Source: Eubacteriales bacterium
GTDB taxonomy: Bacteria > Bacillota > Clostridia > Saccharofermentanales > DTU023
Length of the DNA: 64,000 nt
Reading direction: 5' to 3'
NCBI GenBank assembly: GCA_030537525.1
Contig: JAUNVU010000005.1
Location: forward strand, 19,172-83,171
Part shown: positions 1-7,473 of the stretch, in pieces
Numbering within the stretch: the first letter of the stretch is position 1
Layout: every line of letters begins with the position of its first letter
Program-made: the position numbers and the translations under genes
Notes under the pieces: generated by a model
What the model was told of the DNA's origin: nothing
Databases searched by the model: none
Seen by the model: the letters and a program-made list of their open reading frames with translations, nothing else

Positions 1-804
1 AATTACGATCCCCAACATCAGTCGAAATTTGTCTGGACGGGTATTGCCAACTATAAGGAGATCTTCCTCGGCCGTGGCGTTGCTGGCGGCCCCTTCTGGC
101 ACATTCTTGGCTGGACTCTGCTCTGGACGGCAGGCGCCACAACCTTAGCCATTGCCGTCGGCTTCTTCCTCTCACTGCTCGTCCATCAAGACCGCGTCCG
201 TGGCAAGAAGATCTTCCGAACGATTTACCTCTTGCCCTGGGCTGTACCGGCCTTTATCACGATCATGATGTTCTCCATCATGTTCTCACCAGGTGGCCCG
301 CTTGCAGATATTTTAGAGAGTATTTTGGGCTATCCCTTTAATGTTAAGAACAGCACTTCGGCAACCCGAGTGGTCTTGATTCTCTTGCAGACCTGGCTCG
401 GTTCAGCCTATGTCTTCATGCTCTCAACGGGTGTCTTGCAAGGCATCTCAAGTGATCTCTATGAGGCTGCTCACATCGACGGCGCAAGTCCTTTCCAGCA
501 GGTTACGAAAATCACTATTCCGCTGGTTCTCTATCGCACGGCTCCGCTCTTGATCGGTCAATACACCTTCAACTTCAACAACTTCTCGATCATTCACCTC
601 TTTAACGGTGGCGGTCCCTTTAATCCTGCGAAATACGGTAATATAGCAGGTTCTTCGGACCTCCTGATCTCCTATATCTACAAGCTAACCATAGTCAAGA
701 ACTACCAGGCCATAGGTGCGGCAATCACCATTGTCGTCTCGCTATTCTTGCTCTTGTTCACCTGGATTGGCTACAAGAACAGCAAGGCCTTCAAGGAGAA
801 TTAA
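1..804 (+). CDS. ABC sugar transporter permease, MalF type (5' partial)
   Basis: The reading frame is open from base 1, so the N-terminus lies outside the window; a TTG at 232 falls inside the protein and is not the start. It is an integral membrane permease of a carbohydrate ABC importer. The EAA loop that contacts the ATPase is visible as EAAHIDGASPFQQ followed by IPL, in the C-terminal third, with hydrophobic segments on both sides. The next two genes encode the partner permease and the ATPase, so this is the first membrane subunit of a MalFGK-like system. The substrate-binding protein is not in view and presumably lies upstream. The substrate cannot be told from the sequence; maltodextrin or another oligosaccharide is inferred from the family only. 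Confidence 0.93.
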   Translation, partial: NYDPQHQSKFVWTGIANYKEIFLGRGVAGGPFWHILGWTLLWTAGATTLAIAVGFFLSLLVHQDRVRGKKIFRTIYLLPWAVPAFITIMMFSIMFSPGGPLADILESILGYPFNVKNSTSATRVVLILLQTWLGSAYVFMLSTGVLQGISSDLYEAAHIDGASPFQQVTKITIPLVLYRTAPLLIGQYTFNFNNFSIIHLFNGGGPFNPAKYGNIAGSSDLLISYIYKLTIVKNYQAIGAAITIVVSLFLLLFTWIGYKNSKAFKEN

Positions 805-805
805 G

Positions 806-1747
806 ATGACAGATAATAAGCGAAATACAGAACAAGCAGTGGCAAAAATCCAGAGAAAGAAGCTCTCTCGCAAGGAGAAGCTCTATCTTTCAGATAAACC
901 GCCTCTGACTACAACAGGCCTGATTCTCTTGATCATCTCCTACGCCATACTCATTGCTTGGGCGATCATCATTCTTTGGCCGCTTTATCAAATGACTACA
1001 GCTGCCCTAAACGGCTCACTTGGACGCTACATCTCACTGGGCAGCACCTTCACCTTCTCATTGAAGCATTTCAAAACATTATTTAACGAGACCCACTTCC
1101 TGCTCTGGACGAAGAATACCCTCTTCATCGCCATCTCGACAGCACTGTTGACGCTAGTGGTAGTCTCCTTTACTGGTTATGCCTATTCGCGCTACCGCTT
1201 TAAGGGTAGAAAGGCCTCCTTGATGGCAATTATGTTGATTCAGACAATCCCGGCTTTTGCCGGAATTACGGCCTACTACACTATCCACTCGATAGTTGCC
1301 TCCCTCGTGCCTGGCTTCTCTAGGCAGATCTGGCTAATCATGATCTATGCCGCTGGCGGTATTGCTGGTAATACCTTCATCTTGAAGGGTTACATAGATG
1401 GTATTTCGAGCGAATTGGACGATGCGGCGAGAATTGACGGCTGTAGTAATTTTCAAGTCTACCGCCTGATCATCATGCCGATTGCACGACCGATGCTAGC
1501 GATCATTGCACTCTGGTCGTTTATTGGGCCCTTCCTCGACTTCCTACTGCCCAAGATTCTCTTGACGGATCCCAAGCAGTATACACTCGCCACAGGGCTC
1601 TTCACCTTGATCAGCGATATGCGGCATATGCAGCAACCTGTATTTGCCGCTGGCGGACTGCTGACTGCCGTGCCGATCATCATTCTCTTCATCAGCTTGC
1701 AGAAACAATTAGTATCTGGCCTGGCTAAGGGCTCAGTTAAGGGTTAG
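806..1747 (+). CDS. ABC sugar transporter permease, MalG type
   Basis: Second membrane subunit of the importer, 313 residues from the ATG at 806, one base after the stop of the upstream permease. AAGGAG at 792-797 supports this start, although the frame stays open further 5'. An N-terminal basic stretch is followed by a transmembrane helix around residues 35-55, then the usual MalG helices. The EAA loop reads DDAARIDGCSNFQVYR followed by IIMPIARP. The tight spacing and the ATPase 15 bases downstream indicate one operon. Substrate unknown. Confidence 0.94.
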   Translation: MTDNKRNTEQAVAKIQRKKLSRKEKLYLSDKPPLTTTGLILLIISYAILIAWAIIILWPLYQMTTAALNGSLGRYISLGSTFTFSLKHFKTLFNETHFLLWTKNTLFIAISTALLTLVVVSFTGYAYSRYRFKGRKASLMAIMLIQTIPAFAGITAYYTIHSIVASLVPGFSRQIWLIMIYAAGGIAGNTFILKGYIDGISSELDDAARIDGCSNFQVYRLIIMPIARPMLAIIALWSFIGPFLDFLLPKILLTDPKQYTLATGLFTLISDMRHMQQPVFAAGGLLTAVPIIILFISLQKQLVSGLAKGSVKG

Positions 1748-1761
1748 AAAGATAGGTTCAC

Positions 1762-2847
1762 ATGGAAATTAAATTGGTAAATGTTGGCAAAAAATACGAA
1801 GGCCGCGAAAACTTCACCATCCGTCACATCAATCTCGAAATTGATGACAAGGATTTTTGTGTCATCTTGGGTCCATCTGGCTGCGGTAAGTCTACACTTC
1901 TCCGCATGATCGCCGGTCTCAACTCTATTACTGAGGGCGAGATGTATTTTGGCGACCGCCTGATCAATAAGGTCGAGCCGAAGGACAGAGACATAGCCAT
2001 GGTCTTCCAATCCTATGCTCTCTATCCCCATATGACAGTCTACGACAATATGGCCTTCTCGCTTGCCATGCGCAAGGAGCGCAAGGAAGTCATCCACGAA
2101 AGGGTTATGGAGGCGGCTGAGATCTTGCAGATTACCGACTACCTCTATTCCAGACCGTCGGATATCTCTGGTGGTCAGCGGCAGCGCGTAGCCCTCGGTC
2201 GCGCCATGGTTCGCAAGCCCTCAGTCTTCTTGATGGACGAACCACTGTCCAACCTAGATGCGAAGCTGCGCGAACATATGAGAGTTGAACTGGTCAGATT
2301 GCATAAGTCGCTAAATACGACTTCAATCTACGTCACCCATGACCAGACCGAGGCGATGACTATGGCCACGCGTATTGTGCTCTTAAACGACGGTCAGATT
2401 CAGCAGGTTGGTAAGCCTGAAGAATTCTACAATCGTCCCGCCAATCTCTTCGTCGCTGGCTTCATCGGTTCACCCACTATGAATACCTTTTCTGGTCACT
2501 ATCGAAACGGAAAATTTATCTCCGAAAATGAGAATATTATTGTGACGCCAAATGCCGAAGACCAAGCAGCACTTGCGCCTTTCGAAGGCAAGGCCGTCCA
2601 CCTGGGAATCCGCAGTGAGCGCTTCCTCTCTGGCGAAGGCGACGATGGTAAAATTAAGGCAAACGTAGAGGTTGTTGAAATGCTTGGAAAGGAAAAGCTA
2701 CTCTACTGTAAATTGAGTGACGGCTCTGAGTGTACCATCTCACAGCCTGGCTACTTCGAATATGCACCAGACGAAATTCACAACTTCCATCTGGACAAGG
2801 ATGGTCTCCACTTCTTTGACAGCGAGAGCAGCGAACGAATCAATTGA
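1762..2847 (+). CDS. ABC transporter ATPase, MalK/MsmX/UgpC family
   Basis: Cytoplasmic ATPase that energises the preceding permeases. Walker A GPSGCGKST is at about residues 37-45, the signature SGGQRQR at about 136, Walker B VFLMDEP at about 155-160, and an H-loop HDQTEAM follows. After residue 235 comes the C-terminal regulatory/TOBE-like half typical of MalK (SPTMNTF, then LGIRSE). The length of 361 is normal for the family. The Shine-Dalgarno is weak, so translational coupling to the permease gene is likely. MsmX-type ATPases can serve several importers; whether this one does cannot be seen. Confidence 0.95.
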   Translation: MEIKLVNVGKKYEGRENFTIRHINLEIDDKDFCVILGPSGCGKSTLLRMIAGLNSITEGEMYFGDRLINKVEPKDRDIAMVFQSYALYPHMTVYDNMAFSLAMRKERKEVIHERVMEAAEILQITDYLYSRPSDISGGQRQRVALGRAMVRKPSVFLMDEPLSNLDAKLREHMRVELVRLHKSLNTTSIYVTHDQTEAMTMATRIVLLNDGQIQQVGKPEEFYNRPANLFVAGFIGSPTMNTFSGHYRNGKFISENENIIVTPNAEDQAALAPFEGKAVHLGIRSERFLSGEGDDGKIKANVEVVEMLGKEKLLYCKLSDGSECTISQPGYFEYAPDEIHNFHLDKDGLHFFDSESSERIN

Positions 2848-3971
2848 TTAAGAAAATACTCATTGGCATAATAGTTTCGCTCAGCATCTTAGGCCTGGGC
2901 TTTTGCCAGCTTGGCTGCAGACAGACTGAGCAGAAAAACACACGCGACTCTGACGGCAAGAAGCGTCAGGAGCAAGATAAAGGAGTTGGTATTATGCGTA
3001 AAACGGAGCCAAAGGTCGGTACTATTTACCTCGCCGGCGGCTGTTTCTGGGGCGTGCAGGAGTTCTTCTCGAGACTACCTGGGGTGCTGGAGACTGAGGT
3101 CGGCTATATTAACGGCAATCAGGAGAATACGAGCTATGAGCAACTCAAGCAGACTGAGCATGCTGAAGTCGTTAAGGTCTCATACGATGCTCATCTGATC
3201 CATCCCGCAGAGCTGATTTATCAGTTCTTCAGGATTATTGAGCCCACTTCTCTAGATCGCCAGGGTAACGACATTGGACGGCAGTACAGAACTGGAATCT
3301 ATGCTGAGGAAGACTCTCTTCTAGATCTCGCAAGAGCGATTATTGACAGGCAGCAGCTGCGCTTCCAAGAGCCTATTGCCGTCGAGGTAGAAGAGGTCAT
3401 CAACTATCAGCGCGCCGAGAACTATCATCAGGATTATCTGGAGAAGAATCCTGGCGGCTACTGCCACATCAATCCAGCAATAGCTGAAACTCCACTGCTC
3501 GAGAGCTCTGAGGGGCCACGCTACCCTCTCCGCGATATACAGGCCGAGGAGAAGCGGCTGGCAGACGAGGATCAAGAGGCCTATCACATCATGCGCGAAT
3601 CTGGCACTGAAGCACCCTTCACCTCAGCCTTGAATGAAGAGCTGGGACTGGGTATCTATGTCGATAAGCTGAGTGGTGAGCCCTTGTTTTCTAGCAAGGA
3701 TAAGTTTGATGCTGGCTGTGGCTGGCCGAGCTTCTCTCGACCCTTAATCGTCTCCCAGATCAAGTATCTGCAAGATACGAGCCACGGCATGCAGCGTGTC
3801 GAGACGCGCGCCGAGACCTCGGATGCCCACCTCGGGCACGTCTTCGAGGACGGTCCTACTGATCTTGGCGGTCTACGCTACTGCATCAATGGTGCGGCCT
3901 TGGAATTCATCCCCATAGAGGAGATGGAAGATAGAGGCTATGGTGACTTCATCCCATTCCTAGAGTATTAG
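2844..3971 (+). CDS. msrAB: peptide methionine sulfoxide reductase MsrA-MsrB fusion, putative lipoprotein
   Basis: Repairs oxidised methionine: MsrA reduces the S epimer and MsrB the R epimer. MsrA has GGCFWG with catalytic Cys67. MsrB has CGWPSF and RYCIN with catalytic Cys347, and lacks the CxxC pairs of zinc-binding MsrB. From the TTG at 2844, which overlaps the previous stop as TTGA, the protein begins with MIKKILIGI, a hydrophobic helix and QLGC, which would make it a membrane lipoprotein. A second in-frame ATG at 2994 (residue 51, MRKTEPK) has its own AAAGGAG at about 2979-2985 and would give a cytoplasmic enzyme without the signal. Both starts look usable. Cotranscription with the sugar importer is implied by the overlap. 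Confidence 0.95.
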   Translation: MIKKILIGIIVSLSILGLGFCQLGCRQTEQKNTRDSDGKKRQEQDKGVGIMRKTEPKVGTIYLAGGCFWGVQEFFSRLPGVLETEVGYINGNQENTSYEQLKQTEHAEVVKVSYDAHLIHPAELIYQFFRIIEPTSLDRQGNDIGRQYRTGIYAEEDSLLDLARAIIDRQQLRFQEPIAVEVEEVINYQRAENYHQDYLEKNPGGYCHINPAIAETPLLESSEGPRYPLRDIQAEEKRLADEDQEAYHIMRESGTEAPFTSALNEELGLGIYVDKLSGEPLFSSKDKFDAGCGWPSFSRPLIVSQIKYLQDTSHGMQRVETRAETSDAHLGHVFEDGPTDLGGLRYCINGAALEFIPIEEMEDRGYGDFIPFLEY

Positions 3972-3990
3972 AATAAAAGCAAATTAAACT

Positions 3991-4030
3991 AAAAAAGAAA
4001 CTCCGCCTAGCTAATTTGGGCGGAGTTTCT
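3991..4030 (-). terminator. terminator of the tRNA-Asp/tRNA-Phe transcript
   Basis: A perfect 12-bp stem (3996-4007 with 4019-4030, core ACTCCGCC/GGCGGAGT) lies 3 bases beyond the tRNA-Phe CCA. On the minus strand it is followed by a run of six T. Read on the plus strand it may also help end the msrAB transcript, but lacks a T tract in that direction. Confidence 0.8.
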
Positions 4031-4032
4031 AA

Positions 4033-4108
4033 TGGTGCCCAAAGCCGGAATCGAACCAGCGACACGCGGATTTTCAATCCGCTGCTCTACCTACTGAGCT
4101 ATTTGGGC
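4033..4108 (-). tRNA. tRNA-Phe (GAA)
   Basis: A 76-nt cloverleaf on the minus strand with acceptor stem GCCCAAA/TTTGGGC, anticodon loop TTGAAAA closed by GCGGA/TCCGC, T-loop GGTTCGATTCC, and an encoded 3' CCA. Anticodon GAA reads Phe codons. Confidence 0.97.
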
Positions 4109-4111
4109 TTA

Positions 4112-4147
4112 TAAGACTTTTGCCGGCTTTCGCCGGCAAGAGTCTTA
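4112..4147 (-). promoter_or_regulatory. 16-bp hairpin filling the spacer between two tRNAs
   Basis: The left arm starts TAAGACT and ends TTGCCGGC; the right arm 4132-4147 is its complement except for one G-T wobble. The loop is GAAA when read on the minus strand. It begins one base after the CCA of tRNA-Asp and ends three bases before tRNA-Phe. No T run follows, so it is not a standard terminator; a precursor processing site is inferred. Confidence 0.75.
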
Positions 4148-4148
4148 G

Positions 4149-4225
4149 TGGCGACGCAGAAGGGGCTCGAACCCTCGACCTCCAGCGTGACAGGCTGGCA
4201 TTCTAACCAACTGAACTACTGCGCC
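4149..4225 (-). tRNA. tRNA-Asp (GTC)
   Basis: A 77-nt cloverleaf on the minus strand. Acceptor arms are GGCGCAG and CTGCGTC (one G-T pair), the anticodon loop CTGTCAC sits on stem CCAGC/GCTGG, the T-arm is GAGGGTTCGAGCCCCTTC, and the 3' CCA is encoded. It is transcribed first, ahead of tRNA-Phe. Confidence 0.97.
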
Positions 4226-4254
4226 ATTTGCTTGCATTTCTCGAATGCTTGCTA

Positions 4255-4283
4255 ATTCTGGCATATACCATTACTAATGTCAA
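4255..4283 (-). promoter_or_regulatory. promoter of the tRNA-Asp/Phe unit
   Basis: On the minus strand a perfect TTGACA -35 box (4278-4283) is separated by 17 bases from CAGAAT (4255-4260), a 4/6 match to the -10 consensus. The tRNA 5' end lies 30 bases downstream. Confidence 0.6.
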
Positions 4284-4317
4284 GTCTCATAATATTTAAT
4301 TGTGAGCAGGCAATACC

Positions 4318-4347
4318 TTTACAATGATTTGGAAGCTGTGCTATCAT
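4318..4347 (+). promoter_or_regulatory. secG promoter, extended -10
   Basis: TTTACA (4318-4323), an 18-base spacer and TATCAT (4342-4347), preceded by TGC to make an extended -10. It is the only plausible promoter between the divergent tRNA unit and secG. Confidence 0.55.
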
Positions 4348-4365
4348 AGCTATTGCTATTTTTTT

Positions 4366-4394
4366 AAGGAGGAGCGCAGAGGCGCTGTCTAGTA
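4366..4394 (+). promoter_or_regulatory. secG Shine-Dalgarno separated from the ATG by a hairpin
   Basis: A strong AAGGAGGA (4366-4373) lies 22 bases from the only in-frame start (ATG 4395; in-frame TAA at 4365). The gap holds AGCGC (4373-4377), loop AGAG and GCGCT (4382-4386), a 5-bp hairpin starting at the last Shine-Dalgarno base. Folding it out leaves 8 bases, normal spacing. No ATG, GTG or TTG lies in frame between them. Confidence 0.7.
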
Positions 4395-4640
4395 ATGAAA
4401 GCTTTAATTATCACTTTAGGAATAATCGACGTTCTTGTTTGCATCGCCCTCGTGGGCCTCGTAGTTTTCCAGGAAGGTAATTCTCGTGGCCTAGGTTCTA
4501 TTGCTGGTGGCGCTGAGACCTTCTTCGGCAAGTCGAAGGCTAGAAGCATAGACGAGACACTCAAGAAATTGACTTCAGTTCTGGCCATCACCTTCGGTAT
4601 TCTCTCAATGGTACTGTACGTCCTTTCAGGTCGTGTATAA
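4395..4640 (+). CDS. secG: preprotein translocase subunit SecG
   Basis: Small inner-membrane subunit of the SecYEG channel that assists protein export. Its 81 residues are typical for SecG. Two hydrophobic helices (about 4-22 and 57-76) flank the conserved cytoplasmic loop VVFQEGNSRGLGSIAGG, then AETFFGKSKAR. The first helix starts immediately after the initiating Met. It stands alone with its own promoter and terminator rather than next to rnr/smpB as in many Bacillota. The unusual ribosome-binding-site arrangement is described separately. Confidence 0.95.
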   Translation: MKALIITLGIIDVLVCIALVGLVVFQEGNSRGLGSIAGGAETFFGKSKARSIDETLKKLTSVLAITFGILSMVLYVLSGRV

Positions 4641-4661
4641 GTCAAGAAATTAGATTTAAAT

Positions 4662-4697
4662 AAGAGGTTCACGGCATCAGCTGTGAACCTCTTTTAA
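4662..4697 (+). terminator. secG terminator
   Basis: An 11-bp stem, AAGAGGTTCAC (4662-4672) with GTGAACCTCTT (4683-4693), 22 bases after the secG stop and followed by TTTTAATTT. It sits between convergent secG and the potassium-channel operon and may act in both directions. Confidence 0.8.
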
Positions 4698-4733
4698 TTT
4701 CTCTAATTTCTCTACTTAATTGCCGCTCAGTAA

Positions 4734-6143
4734 TTAACCAACCAGTAGTTTACCTTCAGGCAAGACATCGTCTTGTAAATTCGCCTTACCTGCCAGGGTA
4801 AGGGCCACTGAGGCGGGACCTACGCGGCCAAGGAACATGATGATCAAGAGCACGGCCTGGCTCGCCATCGATAGCCTACTGGTAGAGATGGTCGACAAAC
4901 CAACTGTACCCAGAGCCGAGGAAGTCTCAAAGAGTACGTCAATGAAGTTGAACTTGCTAGCCGCTATCGCCTCAGAGTCGAAGATTGAAATTAGGAAGGC
5001 ACCGCCATAGAGCACTGAAAATGCGAGTGCAATAATCGCCACAGCACGCATGGTTAGACTCGTGCGCAGCTTGTGCTTCATCAGGGTAATCCGCTCACTC
5101 TGCTGCAGCGAGGCTCTTACCGTCGCCATCACGATTATGAAGGTGGTGATCTTGATACCGCCGCCAGTACCGCCAGAAGCTGCTCCAATAAACATCAGTA
5201 TGGAAGAGACAAATTTAGTCGACTCATGCATCTGACCCATGTCGAAGCTGTTGAAGCCCGCCGTACGACAAGAAGTACTGTGGAAGAAGGACGAAACCAA
5301 TCTCTTGCCGAAACTCATATTGCCGAGAGTATCGGGATTAGCGAAATTGTCAGACTCCAGAAGCAGAGTCAAAATAGTACCGACTAGAAGAAGAGCGCCC
5401 GTGACAATCAAGACGACCCTAGTGTGAAAATTCAATCTCTTCTCTCGCTTCAAATAGGCTAGATTAAACCAGACAATGAAGCCTAGACCACCCGCAATGA
5501 TCAGGAAGGCTGTCGTCAGCAAGACCAGCGTATTATCCTTAAACAACAAGAGCGAAGAGCCGGCCCCCATCGGTCCATCTCCATTCAAATCGAAACCCGC
5601 ATTACAGAAGGCCGAAATCGAGTGGAAAATTCCCTTCCAGATACCCGCTCGCCCGTAGATCGGCACGTACTGAGTGATTAGGATCAGGGCTCCAACGGTC
5701 TCGAAACCAAGTGTCAGCAAGACGATCAAGCGCACCATTCGCCAGAGCTCTTCACGAGAATCTAGGGCGGTAGATTCCGAGGCCAAAGCCTGGAGTCGCC
5801 AAGACTTGCGGCCTGCTCTAAACGACAAGAAGAAGCTGGTAATAGTAGCCAGACCTAAGCCACCGACCTGGATTAAAATCAAGATTACCGCTTCACCAAA
5901 AGTCGACCAGTGAGTCGCCGTATCGTGCAGAATTAAACCCGTCACACAAGAGGCTGAGGTCGCGGTAAAGACCGCTGTAAAGGGCCTAGTCCAAGTGCCA
6001 GTAGCTGAAGAAATAGGTAGCATTAACAAGACTGAGCCCAGCAGAATAATTAAGACAAACGAGAAAATAATAATTCTCGTCGGCAGCTTATACAGCCATG
6101 TTTTAAAGGGTCCTGACTTCTTCCTAGCACGCACTAAGGGCAT
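4734..6143 (-). CDS. potassium uptake channel subunit, TrkH/KtrB family
   Basis: Membrane pore of a Trk/Ktr potassium uptake system, 469 residues. The four pore-loop repeats of the family can be seen: SCVTGL near residue 65, FCNAGFD near 190, CRTAGFN near 295 and LGTVGLS near 415. Glycines of the selectivity filter are kept in all four. The N-terminus is basic and cytoplasmic. It is the last gene of a run starting at 10339 and follows two RCK regulatory subunits by 19 bases. The length near 450-470 fits KtrB better than the longer TrkH; whether sodium drives uptake is not shown. Confidence 0.95.
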   Translation of the reverse strand: MPLVRARKKSGPFKTWLYKLPTRIIIFSFVLIILLGSVLLMLPISSATGTWTRPFTAVFTATSASCVTGLILHDTATHWSTFGEAVILILIQVGGLGLATITSFFLSFRAGRKSWRLQALASESTALDSREELWRMVRLIVLLTLGFETVGALILITQYVPIYGRAGIWKGIFHSISAFCNAGFDLNGDGPMGAGSSLLLFKDNTLVLLTTAFLIIAGGLGFIVWFNLAYLKREKRLNFHTRVVLIVTGALLLVGTILTLLLESDNFANPDTLGNMSFGKRLVSSFFHSTSCRTAGFNSFDMGQMHESTKFVSSILMFIGAASGGTGGGIKITTFIIVMATVRASLQQSERITLMKHKLRTSLTMRAVAIIALAFSVLYGGAFLISIFDSEAIAASKFNFIDVLFETSSALGTVGLSTISTSRLSMASQAVLLIIMFLGRVGPASVALTLAGKANLQDDVLPEGKLLVG

Positions 6144-6162
6144 GAAATTTTAACCTCCTGGC

Positions 6163-6831
6163 TTAGGGTTTTACTAGTCGCTTGTAGAGTTCATTATACT
6201 CGTCTTCAACACAGATGATGAGCAGTCTGTCATTGGCCTGAAGCATTGTTGAGCCCGTGGGCACCTCAGCTGCGGCAGCCCCATCTCTGGTCACTAGAAC
6301 CACTCTGGAGCGACCTGGGAAGGTGTACTCCATGAGAGTCCGGCCTACTGCCTTCGACTGTGGTGAAACCCTCAGTTCAACAATATTTTCTGGTGTTCCA
6401 ACGAGGCTGTAGAGCACACGCATGCCGTCGAAGTCAATATCCTGCTCAATCAAGTCGACCATGATGTCAGTTGAAGAATAGATGAGGTCGACACCAATTT
6501 GCTCGTAGATATAACGATTTCTCGGATGATTTACTCTAGCACACACTCTTCTGACGCGAAATACCTGCTTGGCTATCTGACAGCCAATGAGATTGTCTTC
6601 GTCTAGACCAGAGAGCGCAATGTAGCAGTCAGCATCCTGAATATTCGCCTTGCGCAGCGTGTTGAGATCCGTGCCATCACCATGGATGACGCGTATACCA
6701 TCGCGCTCAGTAGCAAAGCGCTCGGCCATATGATAGTCATTTTCAATCAGGTTAATACTGTGGCCATTTTCATATAAAGTGACTGCCAGATGCCTTGCGA
6801 GCCTACCTGCACCTACTATAATTATCTTCAT
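6163..6831 (-). CDS. RCK potassium-channel regulatory protein, TrkA/KtrA family (1)
   Basis: Cytoplasmic nucleotide-binding gating subunit for the KtrB-like pore. Residues 1-125 form a Rossmann RCK_N domain starting MKIIIVGAGRLARHL with an acidic residue after the second strand (LIEND) and a following GDGTD loop. Residues 140-222 form the RCK_C/TrkA_C domain ending in DRLLIICVEDE. The length of 222 is that of KtrA. It lies 8 bases downstream of a second RCK gene and 19 upstream of the pore gene, so it is probably the dedicated KtrA partner. Confidence 0.93.
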   Translation of the reverse strand: MKIIIVGAGRLARHLAVTLYENGHSINLIENDYHMAERFATERDGIRVIHGDGTDLNTLRKANIQDADCYIALSGLDEDNLIGCQIAKQVFRVRRVCARVNHPRNRYIYEQIGVDLIYSSTDIMVDLIEQDIDFDGMRVLYSLVGTPENIVELRVSPQSKAVGRTLMEYTFPGRSRVVLVTRDGAAAAEVPTGSTMLQANDRLLIICVEDEYNELYKRLVKP

Positions 6832-6839
6832 CTGTACCT

Positions 6840-7448
6840 CTATTCCGCAGCTAGCAGCACGAAGCGATCGCCTGCCTGAATTCTCAGATCTTCTTCACCT
6901 AAGAGGAAGCTGTCACCACGTATGATGCCGATCAACTTGTCCTGACCCTGCTCCGTGATTTCTGAGAAGCTGAGCCCTAGAAGATCTTCATCTACTGGCA
7001 CTTCTTTATAGACGAGTTCACGCCCATAGAAATTGTGGTGGTAGAGCGTCTCGCTGCTATGTATCAACTGCCAGAGCTTCTTCGCCGTCCACTCCGAGGT
7101 GCAGAAGGTCTCAATACCAAGCTCCTTATAGCACTGGGCCTTGCTCGGATTGTCCAGGCGCACAATAGTCCGTTCGACATTGTAGCTGTTCTTCGCTATC
7201 TGGGCGACCACCAGGTTCAGATTGTCCTCACGGCTAACACAGCAGACCATGTCACAGCTCTCGATACCCGCCTGCTCCAATATATCTGTTTCCAGGGGTA
7301 TGCCCGCTAGTTTCTGACAATCTAGATGACTTGCCACACGCAGTCGCTCAACTGAGCGATCAACCAAGACGACATCATCCCCTATCTCCAGAAGCATCTG
7401 CGATATTCTGATACCTACACTACCTGCACCAACAACTATTACTTGCAT
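6840..7448 (-). CDS. RCK potassium-channel regulatory protein, TrkA/KtrA family (2)
   Basis: Second RCK protein, 202 residues, clearly diverged from its neighbour. The Rossmann motif is VGAGSVGIRIS, strand two ends VLVDRS, and the C-terminal TrkA_C domain ends with LRIQAGDRFVLLAAE. E. coli TrkA carries two RCK units in one chain; here they are separate genes in tandem, so the pair could form a mixed ring on the KtrB-like pore. The start follows the lipoprotein gene by 25 bases. Confidence 0.92.
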   Translation of the reverse strand: MQVIVVGAGSVGIRISQMLLEIGDDVVLVDRSVERLRVASHLDCQKLAGIPLETDILEQAGIESCDMVCCVSREDNLNLVVAQIAKNSYNVERTIVRLDNPSKAQCYKELGIETFCTSEWTAKKLWQLIHSSETLYHHNFYGRELVYKEVPVDEDLLGLSFSEITEQGQDKLIGIIRGDSFLLGEEDLRIQAGDRFVLLAAE

Positions 7449-7473
7449 TATCTATTCCTTTAACTAAAGCCAA

